Shown here: positions 44,561 to 55,710 of the stretch, in pieces | Layout of the letters: each line of letters begins with the position of its first letter | How positions within the stretch are numbered: the stretch's first letter is position 1 | Assembly (NCBI RefSeq): GCF_964204645.1 | Contig: NC_134034.1 | Coordinates: 3,566,072-3,630,071 of the forward strand | Source: Tubulanus polymorphus | Taxonomy: Eukaryota; Nemertea; Palaeonemertea; Tubulaniformes; Tubulanidae | Direction of reading: 5' to 3' | DNA length: 64,000 nucleotides | Notes under the pieces: model-generated | Databases searched by the model: none | Told to the model about the DNA's origin: nothing | What the model saw: only the letters and a program-made list of their open reading frames with translations | Program-made: the position numbers and the translations under genes

Positions 44561-47500
44561 ATGAGTTTGGAAGAATTGTTTTCCTGGCTGGCGACAATTC
44601 TAGCGATCGGACAACAGCTTACAGGAATGTAAGGAAACTTGATACGGCTAGAAAGACGATACCTTGTTTCTTATAATCGGCCGGGTCACTTTCGTAAATC
44701 GCGACGAAATTTGTGATCAGTTCAACTGTATGAATGCCATGGACCAGTCTATCAGCTGACCGGCCGGGTCAACTTAAAAGCTCAGCTGAAATAAGAAACA
44801 AGGTATCAATTATTTTTAGCCTGACATTTAGATTCAGATTAGATGTTTCAGTATTGAGGTAGGCTACCTGCCGCGCACACCAGATGACGCTCCAATATTA
44901 CGCTTTCAATGGTAGAAAAAACCATGGTTCGTTTCCGATGAAATGCGAACTGAATTTTAGATGTCTCGAAAACGGCACGAGTTATCAAAAATATTGAATA
45001 GTTAAAAGGAGGACCTTTCTACTCATAGCGTATGGTAAAGATTTACCCGAATATGAATTTACAGATCAGTAAAGTTTATTCAAACTTAATCGAAACATAG
45101 AAGAAATTGTAGTTATTCATTTACCGTCCATGCTTGCCACGGTAACAGCGCCGGTACCTCATCGGCCCGATTGATTTGCGATCTTTGCTGAATGTTCGGT
45201 TGTAATTTCTTTCAGACAAATATGTAAGCGAATAATCAAAGATAGAAAATCGGATAGCGTGCAATTTTTTCCATTCGTCGCGATGTTTACCAGGTAAATA
45301 TGTATAACGATCGGCCACAAGGGGGTACTTCTGTTGGGAGGGGGTACTTCTGTTGGGAGGGGGTACTTCTGTTGGGAGGGGGTACTTCTGTTGGGATTGT
45401 TAATGTCCGACTGTACACTATTGTCACGAACCTGGTGTATCCTCAATTGCATTGGAACTGGAATCCTCGATTGCCGCAGTACAGGCTACTGTACCCTAGG
45501 GCGAACTCTTTTATCAGATCGGAGAATCCGTTTGCCTCCAATCGTACTCTTTTATTGTTCACGTGACTTTTTGGAGTCTTTGAAACCTCCTTTCTGTCGA
45601 GGTGGTGTGATTCGGATTTTGTGTGGAGCCAACCGGAGATTTCGGACGGAGACTTCAGAGGTCATAAAAGAGTTGAGCTCTAGTCTTACTGCAAGCTAGC
45701 ACTAGCGACATTTGGTGGATCGTCACCTGGTTGAACCTCACTTGCTACAAGTGGAATCCACTATTGCTGCAGTAGTTGATGTCCTACTGCTTACTAGTGA
45801 CACCTGGTGGATCCTCACTTGCTACTAGTGGAATCCACTATTGTTACAGTAGTTGATGGCCTACTGCTCACTAGTGACACCTGGTGGAACCTCACTTGCT
45901 ACTAGTGGAATCCGCTATTGCTACAGTAGTTGATGTCCTACTGCTCACTAGTGACACCTGGTGGAACCTCACTCGCTACTAGTGGAATCCGCTATTGCTG
46001 CAGTAGTTTATGTCCTCGGCCCACTAGTGACATTTAGTGGCTCCTCACTTGCCACAAGTAGAATTCTCTATTGTCGCAGTAGTTGGATGTCCTACTGCAT
46101 ACGAGCTACAGTTGTTGGTAAATCCCCACAGTGAGGATTCCCCAGGTGTCAAAAGTGACACTAATCATTAGGAGAATCCCCATTGCTGCAGTAGTGTGCA
46201 CATTTGTGTCACCTGGTGGATCTTCACTTGCCACAAGTAGAATTCTCTATTGTCGCAGAAGTTGGATGTCCTACTGCATACAAGCTACAGTTGTTGGTAA
46301 ATCCTCACAGTGAGGATTCCCCAGGTGTTAAAAGTGACACTAATCATTAGGATAATACCCATTGCTTCAGTAGTGTGCACACTAGTGCCACCTGGTGGAT
46401 CTTCACTTGCCACGAGTGAAATCCACTATTGCCGCAGTAGTTGATGTCCTACTGCACACTAGCAACACCTGGTGGATGCTCACTTGCCACATGGGGAATC
46501 CTCTATTGCCACAGTAGTTGATGTCCTACTGCACACTAGCAACACCTGGTGGATTTTCACTTGCCACAAGTCGAATCCACTTTTGCCGCAGTAGTTGATG
46601 TCCTATTGCAAACTAGCGACACCTGGTGGATTTTCACTTGCCACAAGTGAAATACACTTTTGCCGCAGTAGTTGTTTTCCTGCTGCACAGGACATAACTA
46701 AACTCGTCTATTACTGAAACAGGCCTAGTTGATGTCCTACTATACACTAGCGCACCTAGTGGACCCTCACTTGCCACTCTCACTAGTGAAACTCTTGAAT
46801 GTTGCAGAATTCATTGAGATTCGGCATATAATTTGCGTATTCGCAGAAAAATAAATCATATCAAAAATGCAGTCGTTATAACGGAATTGTGTTGTTTCGT
46901 TTTTTCCAGTTGTACAGTTTGGTTACGTTATGGTATATTAAGGGAAGACAGTGCAATCATTATAGTTAACATATGCGGCTCGACGCTGCAGTTCATTTAC
47001 TGTTTCACGTATTATATTTTTACCAAACAAAAGGTTCGTATACGTAGTTTCACGATCATCGGAGAAAATATTCCAACGTAGAATAATACAGGTTAGGCCC
47101 CACCTGATCGGGATGATTTACGACCCATGAATTTCATCCGGTTTAGAAAGGATGTTTCCAACGAACGTGTTAATCTGAATCATTCATCCGGTTTAGGGAC
47201 CATCCGTTGTTCAGTACGTACGCAAATATCTGTCAATTTGCGATCTGCATTAATTGTATGCATTTTCACAGACCTCCCTCCCCCTATCGTGCGTACTTAA
47301 TACTAAATTGATGGTCCCTTTTCAATGCACATATTTATGTATGGATGGACTGTGGGATCATTCATTCATTACGTACATATAAAATTTGACTTTTTCAAAT
47401 CTTTTACATCGTGTCTATCTGTATCTTCTTTAAAAAGACAATATCAAACAATCGAAAGGCGTAATTTGTTTTAAGCCGCGACTATTTTCTAGATCTGCCG

Positions 47501-49412
47501 TATCCATTTTGAAATAACCGTTCATTCATCTTTTTATTTTCAGTCCGTTGTAAATAAACAGATAACGATCGGTTTGTTTATGTTGTTTCCGATCCTGATT
47601 TACACGCGGTTTATTTCGCCGACTCGAGAATCGGCCGTCGCGACGCTCGGTTTGTACTGTTGCACCGTGTCTGTGATATCGTACGGTTCACCGCTGTCCT
47701 CCGTAGTACGTATCGATTCGAAATGGCTTAAATATTTTCCCATTAAGCCCTACGGCTATAGAACTGGGTAAAGCTTACACGACCGTGGAACTTAGTCCAG
47801 ATTCAGTTTTTACCCAAACAACTGTGGAACTGGATCCAGAGTCAAATTAATCCCACTCAACTGTGGAACTGGCTGCAGATTAGAAATAAAACCTGCACAA
47901 CTGTAGAACTGGATCCAGATTCAGTTGAAACCCGCACAACTGCCAAACTGGATCCAGAGTCTAAATGAACCCGCGTTGAATCCATCCTCCCCAGCAGGGA
48001 TTCGAGCCTGATGGCATTTAGGCTGGCACAGTAAAAAACCTGCCGCACTAGCCTTAAGCCTTAAGATTTTGTCGTTATTAGCCAATCAGAAAGCCTGTTT
48101 TATTTTAGCCCAGGTTTTTTCCATTCGTAGTTTTTCCATAAAATTTGTCTCGGCGATTATACAACGAGCAATCTGATTGGTGCGGCCAGTTTGTGTGCGG
48201 AAAACCTGCACACCCGGTCTAGTGCGGCAGGGATTCGTGCTGTGGCTGAGTGTAGCGATACCAACAAGTTTGAATCCCTGCCGGCAAAGTATGGTGCAAC
48301 CAGATAAGATTCAAATTAAACCCTGTTTGCTTGCATGGACGATGAATTGAATTTGGTAATGATTTTCAGAAACAAGTGATTCGAACGCAAAGTACATCTG
48401 TGATGTCATTTCCTCTGGTGGCGTTTAACGTCGTACTCGGTGGATTGTGGTTTATTTACGGAATCATTCGACACGATAAATATATTCAAGTGAGTGAAAT
48501 AAAAAAATGCGTAGTTTGAGAATCTGAGAAGATTCGACCCCAGTGTGTTGAATAATGAGCATATTGCTGTAGTGTCTCTACACCGCAGTGCAGCGTATTG
48601 TTAGTTACTGATATTTCAATGTTTTGATCGATGCTGCCATCTTTCGAAAGAGATGAAAACTACAGTTAACCCCCGATATACCGCCCTCCCATGTACCGCA
48701 ACCTCCGCCTACCGCCAGTCTCTATGCAAATACATAGTAAAACACCCCTGATATACCACCAATACTGCCAATATCGTTCAGCACCGATGTGGGCGGTATA
48801 TATCGGAGGTTGACTGTAATTACTAATGACATCAATAAACTGTGATGTGGTGTACTAGCAAAGATCATCACTGATATATCAGTGTTTTCAATAAGAAATT
48901 AACAAGCCAGGTCCCTTTGAAAAACAGAAGGGTCCCATAATATGTCAGTCCCGGAAATGAAAGCTGTTTTGAAAAAACAGGCGGGTCCTTTACAAACGAC
49001 AGACGGGTCTGGGACCTGGCTCTTATTGAAAACACTGTATATACACGGCACTGCAGTGTAGATGCGCTGAAAGGCTTAAGTAATTTGTGCTGTACCTTCG
49101 AATTATAATAATGATCCAGATCAATTTTATTAGTCCCGAATGATGCAGATCAAGTAGGTTTAACAGTACCTCGGATTACTGGTAGACTGGATTATTTTCA
49201 TGTGTCTCGAACGTTCAGGTTTTACGGTACCTCGGATATCTCATGAACCAGATTAATTAAGACATATTTTTCACGCTCGGTTTCGATTTTTCTATTTTCA
49301 GGTACCGAATTTTATAGGATTTATTCTCGGATGTCTTCAGGCGTCGTTATTCGTTTTGTATCCGTCGCGATCGTCGCGGACTATAAACGCGAAGTCGACG
49401 GTCGTTATATAA
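44561..49412 (+). CDS. SWEET1: SWEET-family sugar transporter 1 (SLC50A1)
   Basis: Bidirectional sugar (glucose) uniporter of the plasma or Golgi membrane with seven helices in two MtN3/saliva triple-helix repeats. Exons: 44561-44628, 45216-45293, 46910-47033, 47544-47705, 48370-48489, 49302-49412; all borders GT-AG, phases agree, 663 nt, 220 aa, the normal family length. First repeat: FSWLATILAIGQQLTGM, a QICKRIIKDR loop, FFPFVAMFTSCTVWLRYG and IIIVNICGSTLQFIYCF. Second repeat: QITIGLFMLFPILIY, VSVISYGSPLSSV, VIRTQSTSVMSFPL, VVLGGLWFIYGI, and VPNFIGFILGCLQASLFVLY. The conserved SPL, RTxSxxxMxFPL and VPN motifs are present. A usual Pro in helix 1 (SGxP) is replaced by TGMQ. Introns carry a CGGCCGGGTCA MITE, minisatellites and a triple MITE nest. 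Confidence 0.96.
44645..44823. mobile_element. MITE, CGGCCGGGTCA family, copy 3 (SWEET1 intron 1)
   Basis: GATACCTTGTTTCTTATAAT at the left and AATAAGAAACAAGGTATC at the right are inverted repeats; both flanks continue as GGCTAGAAA and TTTTTAGCC. Starts 17 bp after the exon 1 donor. Confidence 0.78.
45318..45396. repeat. 20-bp tandem repeat (SWEET1 intron 2)
   Basis: Four units of GGGGGTACTTCTGTTGGGAG, just past exon 2. Confidence 0.9.
45695..46790. repeat. ~80-bp dispersed minisatellite, array D (SWEET1 intron 2), inverted
   Basis: About 13 units in the opposite orientation to arrays A-C: CACTAGTGACACCTGGTGGA, TCCTCACTTGCCACAAGTGG, AATCCACTATTGCCGCAGTA, GTTGATGTCCTACTGC. A longer higher-order unit (about 190 bp with GTTGGTAAATCC) is duplicated at 46020-46390. 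It fills most of the DNA between exons 2 and 3. Confidence 0.92.
47780..47965. repeat. ~40-bp minisatellite (SWEET1 intron 4), same family as 1-410
   Basis: Four to five units of ACAACTGTGGAACTGGATCC plus AGATTCAGTTGAAACCCGC, starting about 75 bp after the exon 4 donor. Confidence 0.85.
48667..48819. mobile_element. pogo/Tigger-like MITE, nested
   Basis: CAGTTAACCCCCGATATACC at the left and GGTATATATCGGAGGTTGACTG at the right, flanked by TA on both sides. A second copy of the family lies at 51592-51768. It interrupts the piggyBac-like MITE exactly at a TA present in the intact copies. Confidence 0.78.
48884..49037. mobile_element. hAT-like MITE, nested
   Basis: CAGTGTTTTCAATAAGAAAT with GCCAGGTCCC at the left; GGGACCTGGCTCTTATTGAA with AACACTG at the right. 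The CAGTG terminus suggests hAT. The duplicated target is unclear because the site is TATATA-rich. Confidence 0.65.
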
Positions 49413-49739
49413 GAGAGCCTCGAGTCAATCAGAGAGCGGGCGTCGACCCGAAATCATTCGTGTTCGTTCTCGTCGCATTTAAATTACGTCTTCTTTCTGT
49501 TTTGAAAGAAAAAATCAAAAAAGTATTTCCATTTCGAATTGTTAGGTTTTGGTTTCATTCGTAGAATGATTTTCCGTGTTTCTACGAGCTAATGCTAGGT
49601 CGGGTTGTGAATCAGCCGTCTGGAACACCGCCTCTTCTCACGTACATTCGTTACTTTATCGACATTCCGAACAATGCCTCAGACATTTTGATAAAATCAG
49701 AACCTGGGAAACGCTATGGATGCAATTAAGTTTAACACT

Positions 49740-49930
49740 TGAGGCAAGTGAGGTGAGGCAAGTGAGGTACTACTAGGTGTCGCTAGTGTGCGGTAGGACA
49801 CCAACTACTGTAACAATAGATTTTCCCTGTTGAGCCAAGCGAGGATCCACCAGGTGTCACTAGTGTGCTGTGATACGTCAACTACCGCCGCAATAGAGGA
49901 TTTCACCTGTGGCGGCAAGTGGGGATCCAC
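49740..49930. repeat. ~80-bp dispersed minisatellite, array E
   Basis: Two and a half units (GTGTCGCTAGTGTGCGGTAG, GCGAGGATCCACCAGGTGTC) about 330 bp past the SWEET1 stop codon. Confidence 0.85.
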
Positions 49931-50326
49931 TTTAGTTGGTGAGTCTTCCAGGCTTCATTTTCCAACTAATGAAACACAAACACCAGACATTTTTATCAGC
50001 ATTCTCTTAAACGCTCGTTGTTTTGACTTCACAATACGAGATTGAATATGTCTAAACAGGTGTTGGTTTCAGGCTGCAAATTACTACCTATATTCGGGGT
50101 CATTTACTTGTGTTCTGGAGCGATCCAGTTTACTGATTTTATGTCTTAGGTCGTATGTTGAAACATCCAATTCTTCCTCGCATGGGATTCGATTTTATAG
50201 TCAAGACGGACCGTGTCCAGTTTATTCACAAATCCTCGCCAAGGAATTTGGTGTTCATTGCTCTGAAACGTGTTTGGTCACATATCACGGGGCCACGGTC
50301 CCAGGCCCTTAAATGTTTACAGTAAA

Positions 50327-50482
50327 ACTCGCTTAATCCGGATTGTTCGGGACCAATAAAGTTCATCTGGTTTATGTGAAATTTGGATCAGCGGATCAAT
50401 TATGTACATGTATAAGGATTACATCAAAATCTGGATTAAGCTTATCCGAATTAAGCGGATCCGAATAAAGCGAGTTTGACTG
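50327..50482. mobile_element. pogo/Tigger-like MITE
   Basis: CAGTAAAACTCGCTTAATCC at the left and GGATCCGAATAAAGCGAGTT plus TGACTG at the right. The CAGT...AACTCGCTT end is typical of pogo/Tigger inverted repeats. Confidence 0.72.
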
Positions 50483-50660
50483 TTTATCGATGCACTTGTC
50501 TCATTTACCTAGTCAGAATAATGTACGGTGTTCTTCGCCCAATACTCTGTAGCGTTGGGACTAAAATAGACCAGATGAGTTGAGATGACAAGGGAAATAC
50601 ATGCAGAAAACGAATGATTAAAAGCCAACTAAATATCAAAAAACGAAATTTATTTAATAC

Positions 50661-51129
50661 AGTAGAACTGGCGCAAGTCGGACAGCTTTAAGTCGGAAAA
50701 TGGGCAAAGTCGGTCGAAATTCCAAGGTCGCAATTTTTTCAGTTCATTTTCCTATCAAAATCTGTCTCAAAGTCAGATGCTAGGAGTCGTAAATCCGGCT
50801 AAGTCGGCTAAAATATAATTATATGTTCCGAACGTTTCAAAGCAATGCATTTTTCAATCTCTAAGTCAGTCGGCTTATTTCAGTTCTTTTTAAAAAAGAT
50901 TGTCACTGGCGCGCAGCATCTATAATGTACTGGGAGATCGATTTTTCTGTCGACGGATACATGTTTACAGTAGTAGTCGGCCATAGAATAGAGTATTGAC
51001 CCCGGCGTGTCACTCAGTTGCTGTAGCTAATTCGCATTTTTCTTAGAAAACCCCCAAAATCCGACTTACTCATAATCGGACGTTTTCCCGTGGTCTCAAC
51101 GTGTCCGACTTACGCCAGTTCTACTGTAA
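50661..51129. mobile_element. pogo/Tigger-like non-autonomous element, ~467 bp
   Basis: CAGTAGAACTGGCGCAAGTC at the left and GACTTACGCCAGTTCTACTG at the right, flanked by TA on both sides. Internal AAGTCGG repeats; no open transposase frame. Confidence 0.78.
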
Positions 51130-51591
51130 TAAATTTGAAGGAAAATTTTTTTTTTTCACATTAACGACCCTCATCAAGTGATGTTGGGCTTTTAATTATG
51201 CGACCGTTCGATGAGTACATAAGCGAAGTGTCGGAGAAATCTTCTTGCTCGCATGTAGCTAGATTATGCGTAACGATACACGCGGGACTAGAGGTAGTTC
51301 TGAAAAAAAATGACCGATTTTTGCTTGTGTACTGATTGAACGATAGCAGCAGGCGTAGCGTGGACCTGGTTTCACAGTCGTGAGTTACACGGTATTCGAG
51401 TTTGTATGTTTCAATGTTTTAAATCCCGAATCGAATCTTAAACGCTCTCTTTTGACATCGTTTTTTCGGTCCTTCATTTATTGAGTTTATGCTAAATCGA
51501 TTAGGAGTTGATCATTTTAATGAAACTGGCATTTACAACTGTGGAGCTGTGTACTGGATATTAAAAGTTTTAGGCCCGGAAATATCGAGTA

Positions 51592-51768
51592 CAGTCAACC
51601 CGCGATATATACGGCCCTCCCATATACCGCAATCCCCGCCTACCGCCAGGTTTTCTCAATGTTCATCTCTATACAAATACATAGTAAAATACCCCCGATA
51701 TACCGCCACTCTATACCGCCAAAATTGTTCTGCACCGATGTGAGAGGTATATCGGGGGTTCACTGTAT
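51592..51768. mobile_element. pogo/Tigger-like MITE, second copy of the GATATACCGC family
   Basis: ACAGTCAACCCGCGATATAT at the left and GGTATATCGGGGGTTCACTG at the right; the interior CCGCCTACCGCCAG matches 48667-48819. Confidence 0.78.
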
Positions 51769-52190
51769 ATACAGTTATGTTGCTTGTACACGTACCGGTA
51801 TATAATGTTGATATCACTTTTAGGGGTCATTCATTTATTACGTACGCATTAGGGGAGGGGGAGGGGTCAGTGCAATTGCGTACTGTTATGCTTAATGTAT
51901 ACGAAAAAATGGCCGATTTTGCGTTGGGTTGAAAAATTCAAATTCTATGCGTACCTAATAAATGAATGATCCCTTAAACGCAATTGGAAACAAGAGTTAA
52001 CTTATATTTGTAATTCATTTAGATTCTTTAACTTGTTCATCAAGATTATCTATTTGAACAAGAGGTTTTAAGTGATGTGGCCTTAAGTTCAGCTGGGGCC
52101 CATATTCTTATGAATCGCCACTAGTCCTAGAGTTTTAGTTGGATCAAGATAAACCCTACAGACCCCTTGGGATTTCGATGGCTTGGGTGG

Positions 52191-52268
52191 GCATTGTCAA
52201 ATAGCGGAGCGGAGCGGAGTGCGGAACGGAGCGGAATCCGGTTGGGGGAAAACGGAATAGCCGATTTA
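52191..52268 (+). repeat. GC-rich inverted repeat, left copy
   Basis: GCATTGTCAAATAGCGGAGC through GGAATAGCCGATTT; nearly perfect complement of 53076-53153, about 810 bp away. Includes a CGGAG-rich block. Confidence 0.85.
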
Positions 52269-52746
52269 GCCAAAAACATTACCGCTGTTGCGTTACAACT
52301 TCGTCCAGTACACGTGCGTAGTTTTCTGAAATACAAAACTTTTTAGTACGAGTTAAGCCATGGACTCTAAAAATAAAGAGTCTATGGTTAAGCAAAGCCC
52401 TGGAAATTGAGTGTCTCTGTTTTTATTTGTGTCAGGCGATTACATGTAGTAGGAAGCTTCTTCCAATTATATTGAAAGTTCATGTTAAGTGTCTTCCTCA
52501 CAATGGAAATCTTAATGATGTTTTAAAACTTTAATTTAGATGGAAATGACCAGTGAAACTGCGCAGTCTCGATAAATTTGATAATTTTAAAGAAATTTGG
52601 TAATTTTTGAATCTCGTTGTTTTTTCTACTCAATAAACTTACAGTTTATACTGAACTAATGTACATGAAGTTGTTTCAGTTAAGTTACTTATCGCGATTA
52701 CTATTCCACGACGCTGATCACCCCCAGGGCAAAAATACTGTTAAAA

Positions 52747-52923
<177 letters not shown>

Positions 52924-53075
52924 TAATCCTCGGGACGAAAATAGGAATCCATTATTATGGAATTATTATTATGGGATTCGACCCTATTAGGTGTTTCTTC
53001 TTTCCAACTTAAGCAGCGTTGATCATCCTCGGGACGAAAATAGGAATCCATAATTATGGGATTCGACCCCGAGGA

Positions 53076-53153
53076 AAAATCGGCTATTCCGTTATCCCCC
53101 CACCGGATTCCGCTCCGTTCCGCACTCCGCTCCGCTCCGCTATTTGACAATGC
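53076..53153 (-). repeat. GC-rich inverted repeat, right copy
   Basis: AAATCGGCTATTCCGTTATC through GCTATTTGACAATGC; complement of 52191-52268. Confidence 0.85.
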
Positions 53154-54471
53154 CCGGCTTGGGTTGCTCTACTGGGAAAGCCCATATTTCTATGATGTTC
53201 CTTATCCTTCTTGGGGTACCTTTAGCAATGGGGCTATTAGATAAATGAAGAATCAAAACACAGCGGAGCTATATCAGCCGACAGGCTGCGCGTTATCAAA
53301 TAATTTGCAAGTTTTTTCAATACTTCATATATGTACTGAAGGGTTCAAGGTCATTCTTTTATTGCTGGACGCGCTGTCGTTCCGCACCGTGGTAAGGCTA
53401 ACAATGTTTACACGGCAATGGCGCTGCCATATCGAAAACTGTAAATTTTAGGATAAAAGTCAAGGAAAGCATGATTATTCTAATCGATGCCACGGTTAGG
53501 ACTTTTCAGAGGTCCGATTTAGTCGCTTGACCCAAAAAGTCGTATCAGATCAACTTCTTTCTGCACCTAAGTTCAGAAAACCCGTGCAAAACATTTCTTG
53601 TGCATTTTGAATAAAAGTTATCAGTTTTATTTTGTAAATAAACAATATTTTTATGGTACAATTGTGAGAATTGTTCGTGTTCATTTTGCCACGGATTCAC
53701 TGATCCCGGAATGCGTCGGAATGCTGTGATTTTGATATAATTGGAGCCACCCTTACGCGATATATTGCCTGAAACAGGATTCGCTATCATCGATTTTGAT
53801 AGGATCATCCGTCTAATCGAGGTCCGCGCCGGAAACCTTTGGAGGCAAAAAATGGTTGTACTTGTTTGTTTCTTGTTGCTTTTCGTCGTTTGGATTTTTG
53901 TGTTGAATTCGGACCACGACTCGTCCACGCCGACTTCGTGAAAAATGCACCCCAAATATCTGTTTAGATAAAACAAAAGATGGGTTATTCCGGGTCCCGG
54001 TCTCTTTGAAGAACTAGGAATATATACAATATGTAACTACGAGAAGAAAATCCTAAGTAGCCGAATGACGTGAGCTTCGATTGGAGGCAACCAAACCCCG
54101 GAAACGCTGCTGGGTTCCATTTGTGTTGCACTTCCCTAAACGAGGCCCTGTATCCAGTGGGAATCGACTGGATACACGCATTCCTGATGCCTGACCGTAA
54201 CCCCAGGTAGCGAGAGCGAAGACGGGCTGAAAGAAGTCGACTCTAGTTGTTAACATGTAAAAATGTGTCCGACTTGACTGATATCTTATACTTGTGTGTC
54301 TGAGTAGGATGGTTATGTATCAATTACATATCAAATAAATATAATATAAAATATCTCATTTGAAAATATAACAATTGAGTTGAACGCTTATCAGAGGTTA
54401 TCGGATCCTACTTGAGCGTAGACTCCTGTATTTCCTTTTCATTTCATGTTTACGATTTCTAAGTAAACGTT

Positions 54472-55710
54472 CTATGTTTTTTTTGGTGTATAATCCGCGT
54501 TCGTATTACACCGATATAAACCCATTAATAAGTGAATGAATTTCCTCCGAAAAACTGGCATGGCTCCGACGTATATGAAAAAGTTGACGCAGAAAACCGA
54601 TTGCCGCAGTATATAAAACGCTCTTTCTAAACGGAACGCGTTCGATAGCGCGTAGAAAGTGTTCCTGTACGCTGGCCATTTGCCGACAGTCTTGAAAACA
54701 ATCCGTATAATTCTATTGAGGTAAAACAGAAAATTGCACATTGCACTCGGCAGAACAAGCGCTATGAACGTGATAACGACAACGAGAAGAGTTTTACTGG
54801 CTGAAGATTGATGTCGATCTGTTGTTCTTCTCATCGGTAGATCAGATATTCTATTTCTTATTATAGCAGTTTTTATTGATAGAATAACTATGAGAAAAGA
54901 CGGTAAAATTTCTTGTGAAAGTGGATTTAAAAATACGTATAAAATGTTTACAGGTGATTTCGAAGACAGAAAATCAGGAGATTTACAACTCCAATAGTGA
55001 ATGGATTCATTGCGTGTGGATCTGTGACGTTCTACAAGACGAATATCACTTTGTGCAATAATGTTATATTGTCCTAAAATAGAAGCCCACAACCAGACGC
55101 CAACTACCGCCATTTTACGTCTCCGAACGGTGACCTGTTTCCTGTGAAAGAAAGGAAAACGAATCGATACGAATCTTTCGATGGCGATCACTAAAACTGC
55201 GTAGTTTGATACAGCAACGGCCGGTTGGTATAACAAAGTTTTGAGGAAACACCACGGAATCAACCTCTCGTGAAGATGTTGAAAATAGTAATAGAAATAG
55301 TAAATGTATGGACATCGTGTTCTGACATCAGTTAGTGACATGGAAAATGTGTTACAACTGTGCAATCCATTGCTATAGAGGAATTTGATCATTTTTGGGG
55401 AAAATTCGCGAATCAAATGAAACATGATGACAGTTTGATCCGCAAACGCGATAGTAATCAGATAGGGGAACGTGCAACGAACCGACTGACAGCTCCGACA
55501 TTTTATCAGTAAAACTATAGTCAGAATATTGAAGAAATTTCCGATTGGAAGCAACAGCAGCGCTCGGATGTGATCGGTCCTAGCGATAGTATAGTCAAGG
55601 AATCCGAAGAAGGCGTGTGTTATAAGCCGATGACGAGTTATGGTGGTATAAGCGGTTGTAGTGAAATTGTTCACAGGTTCCAGTGAGGTAACCGCAGTCA
55701 ACTGATTCAT
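54472..55710 (-). CDS. Orphan class A (rhodopsin-like) GPCR, probable peptide receptor
   Basis: Intronless seven-helix receptor of about 412 aa; the first in-frame ATG is 55710. Visible marks: NFTT glycosylation site near the N-end; helix 1 PIGNFFNILTIVLLI (GN motif); helix 2 ITIAFADQTVIMF (A-x-AD); Cys at the base of helix 3 and IAIERFVSIRFPF (ERF in place of DRY); basic loop VTVRRRKMAVVG; helix 5 EILPSFLIVIL; basic third loop RRTTDRHQ; helix 6 VVITFIALVLPSAMC; helix 7 FCVNFFIYVGAMPVFRRKF (NFFIY in place of NPxxY). This pattern resembles the FMRFamide/TRH-type receptors expanded in lophotrochozoans; the ligand cannot be named. It is divergently oriented to the large receptor gene at 57743, and a damaged fragment copy lies at 63853. 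Confidence 0.85.
   Translation of the reverse strand: MNQLTAVTSLEPVNNFTTTAYTTITRHRLITHAFFGFLDYTIARTDHIRALLLLPIGNFFNILTIVLLIKCRSCQSVRCTFPYLITIAFADQTVIMFHLIREFSPKMIKFLYSNGLHSCNTFSMSLTDVRTRCPYIYYFYYYFQHLHERLIPWCFLKTLLYQPAVAVSNYAVLVIAIERFVSIRFPFFHRKQVTVRRRKMAVVGVWLWASILGQYNIIAQSDIRLVERHRSTRNESIHYWSCKSPDFLSSKSPVNILYVFLNPLSQEILPSFLIVILSIKTAIIRNRISDLPMRRTTDRHQSSASKTLLVVVITFIALVLPSAMCNFLFYLNRIIRIVFKTVGKWPAYRNTFYALSNAFRLERAFYILRQSVFCVNFFIYVGAMPVFRRKFIHLLMGLYRCNTNADYTPKKT

Larger units (their letters stand above)
48500..49082. mobile_element. piggyBac-like MITE, copy 4, split by two other MITEs (SWEET1 intron 5)
   Basis: Inverted relative to copies 1-3. Recognisable blocks: TGTGTTGAATAATGAG, CACCGCAGTGCAGCGTATTG, GATGCTGCCATCTTTCGAAAG, then after an insertion ATTACTAATGACATCAA and AGCAAAGATCATCACTGAT, then after a second insertion CGGCACTGCAGTGTAGATGC and GCTGAAAGGCTTAAG. 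The left terminus is eroded close to the exon 5 donor. Confidence 0.7.

Noticed and set aside
48236-48294. tRNA-like hairpin with GGCAGGGATTC and GAATCCCTGCC
   Set aside because: Too short (about 58 nt) for a tRNA; the ends pair but the inner arms are missing. Probably a repeat fragment.
53741-53941. Possible small membrane protein ending MVVLVCFLLLFVVWIFVLN
   Set aside because: The frame opens at TTG, the first ATG is only 30 codons from the stop, and no convincing acceptor or partner exon was found.
53545-53976. 143-codon minus-strand frame
   Set aside because: No recognisable domain, hydrophobic pattern or splice structure; composition is that of unselected AT-rich DNA.
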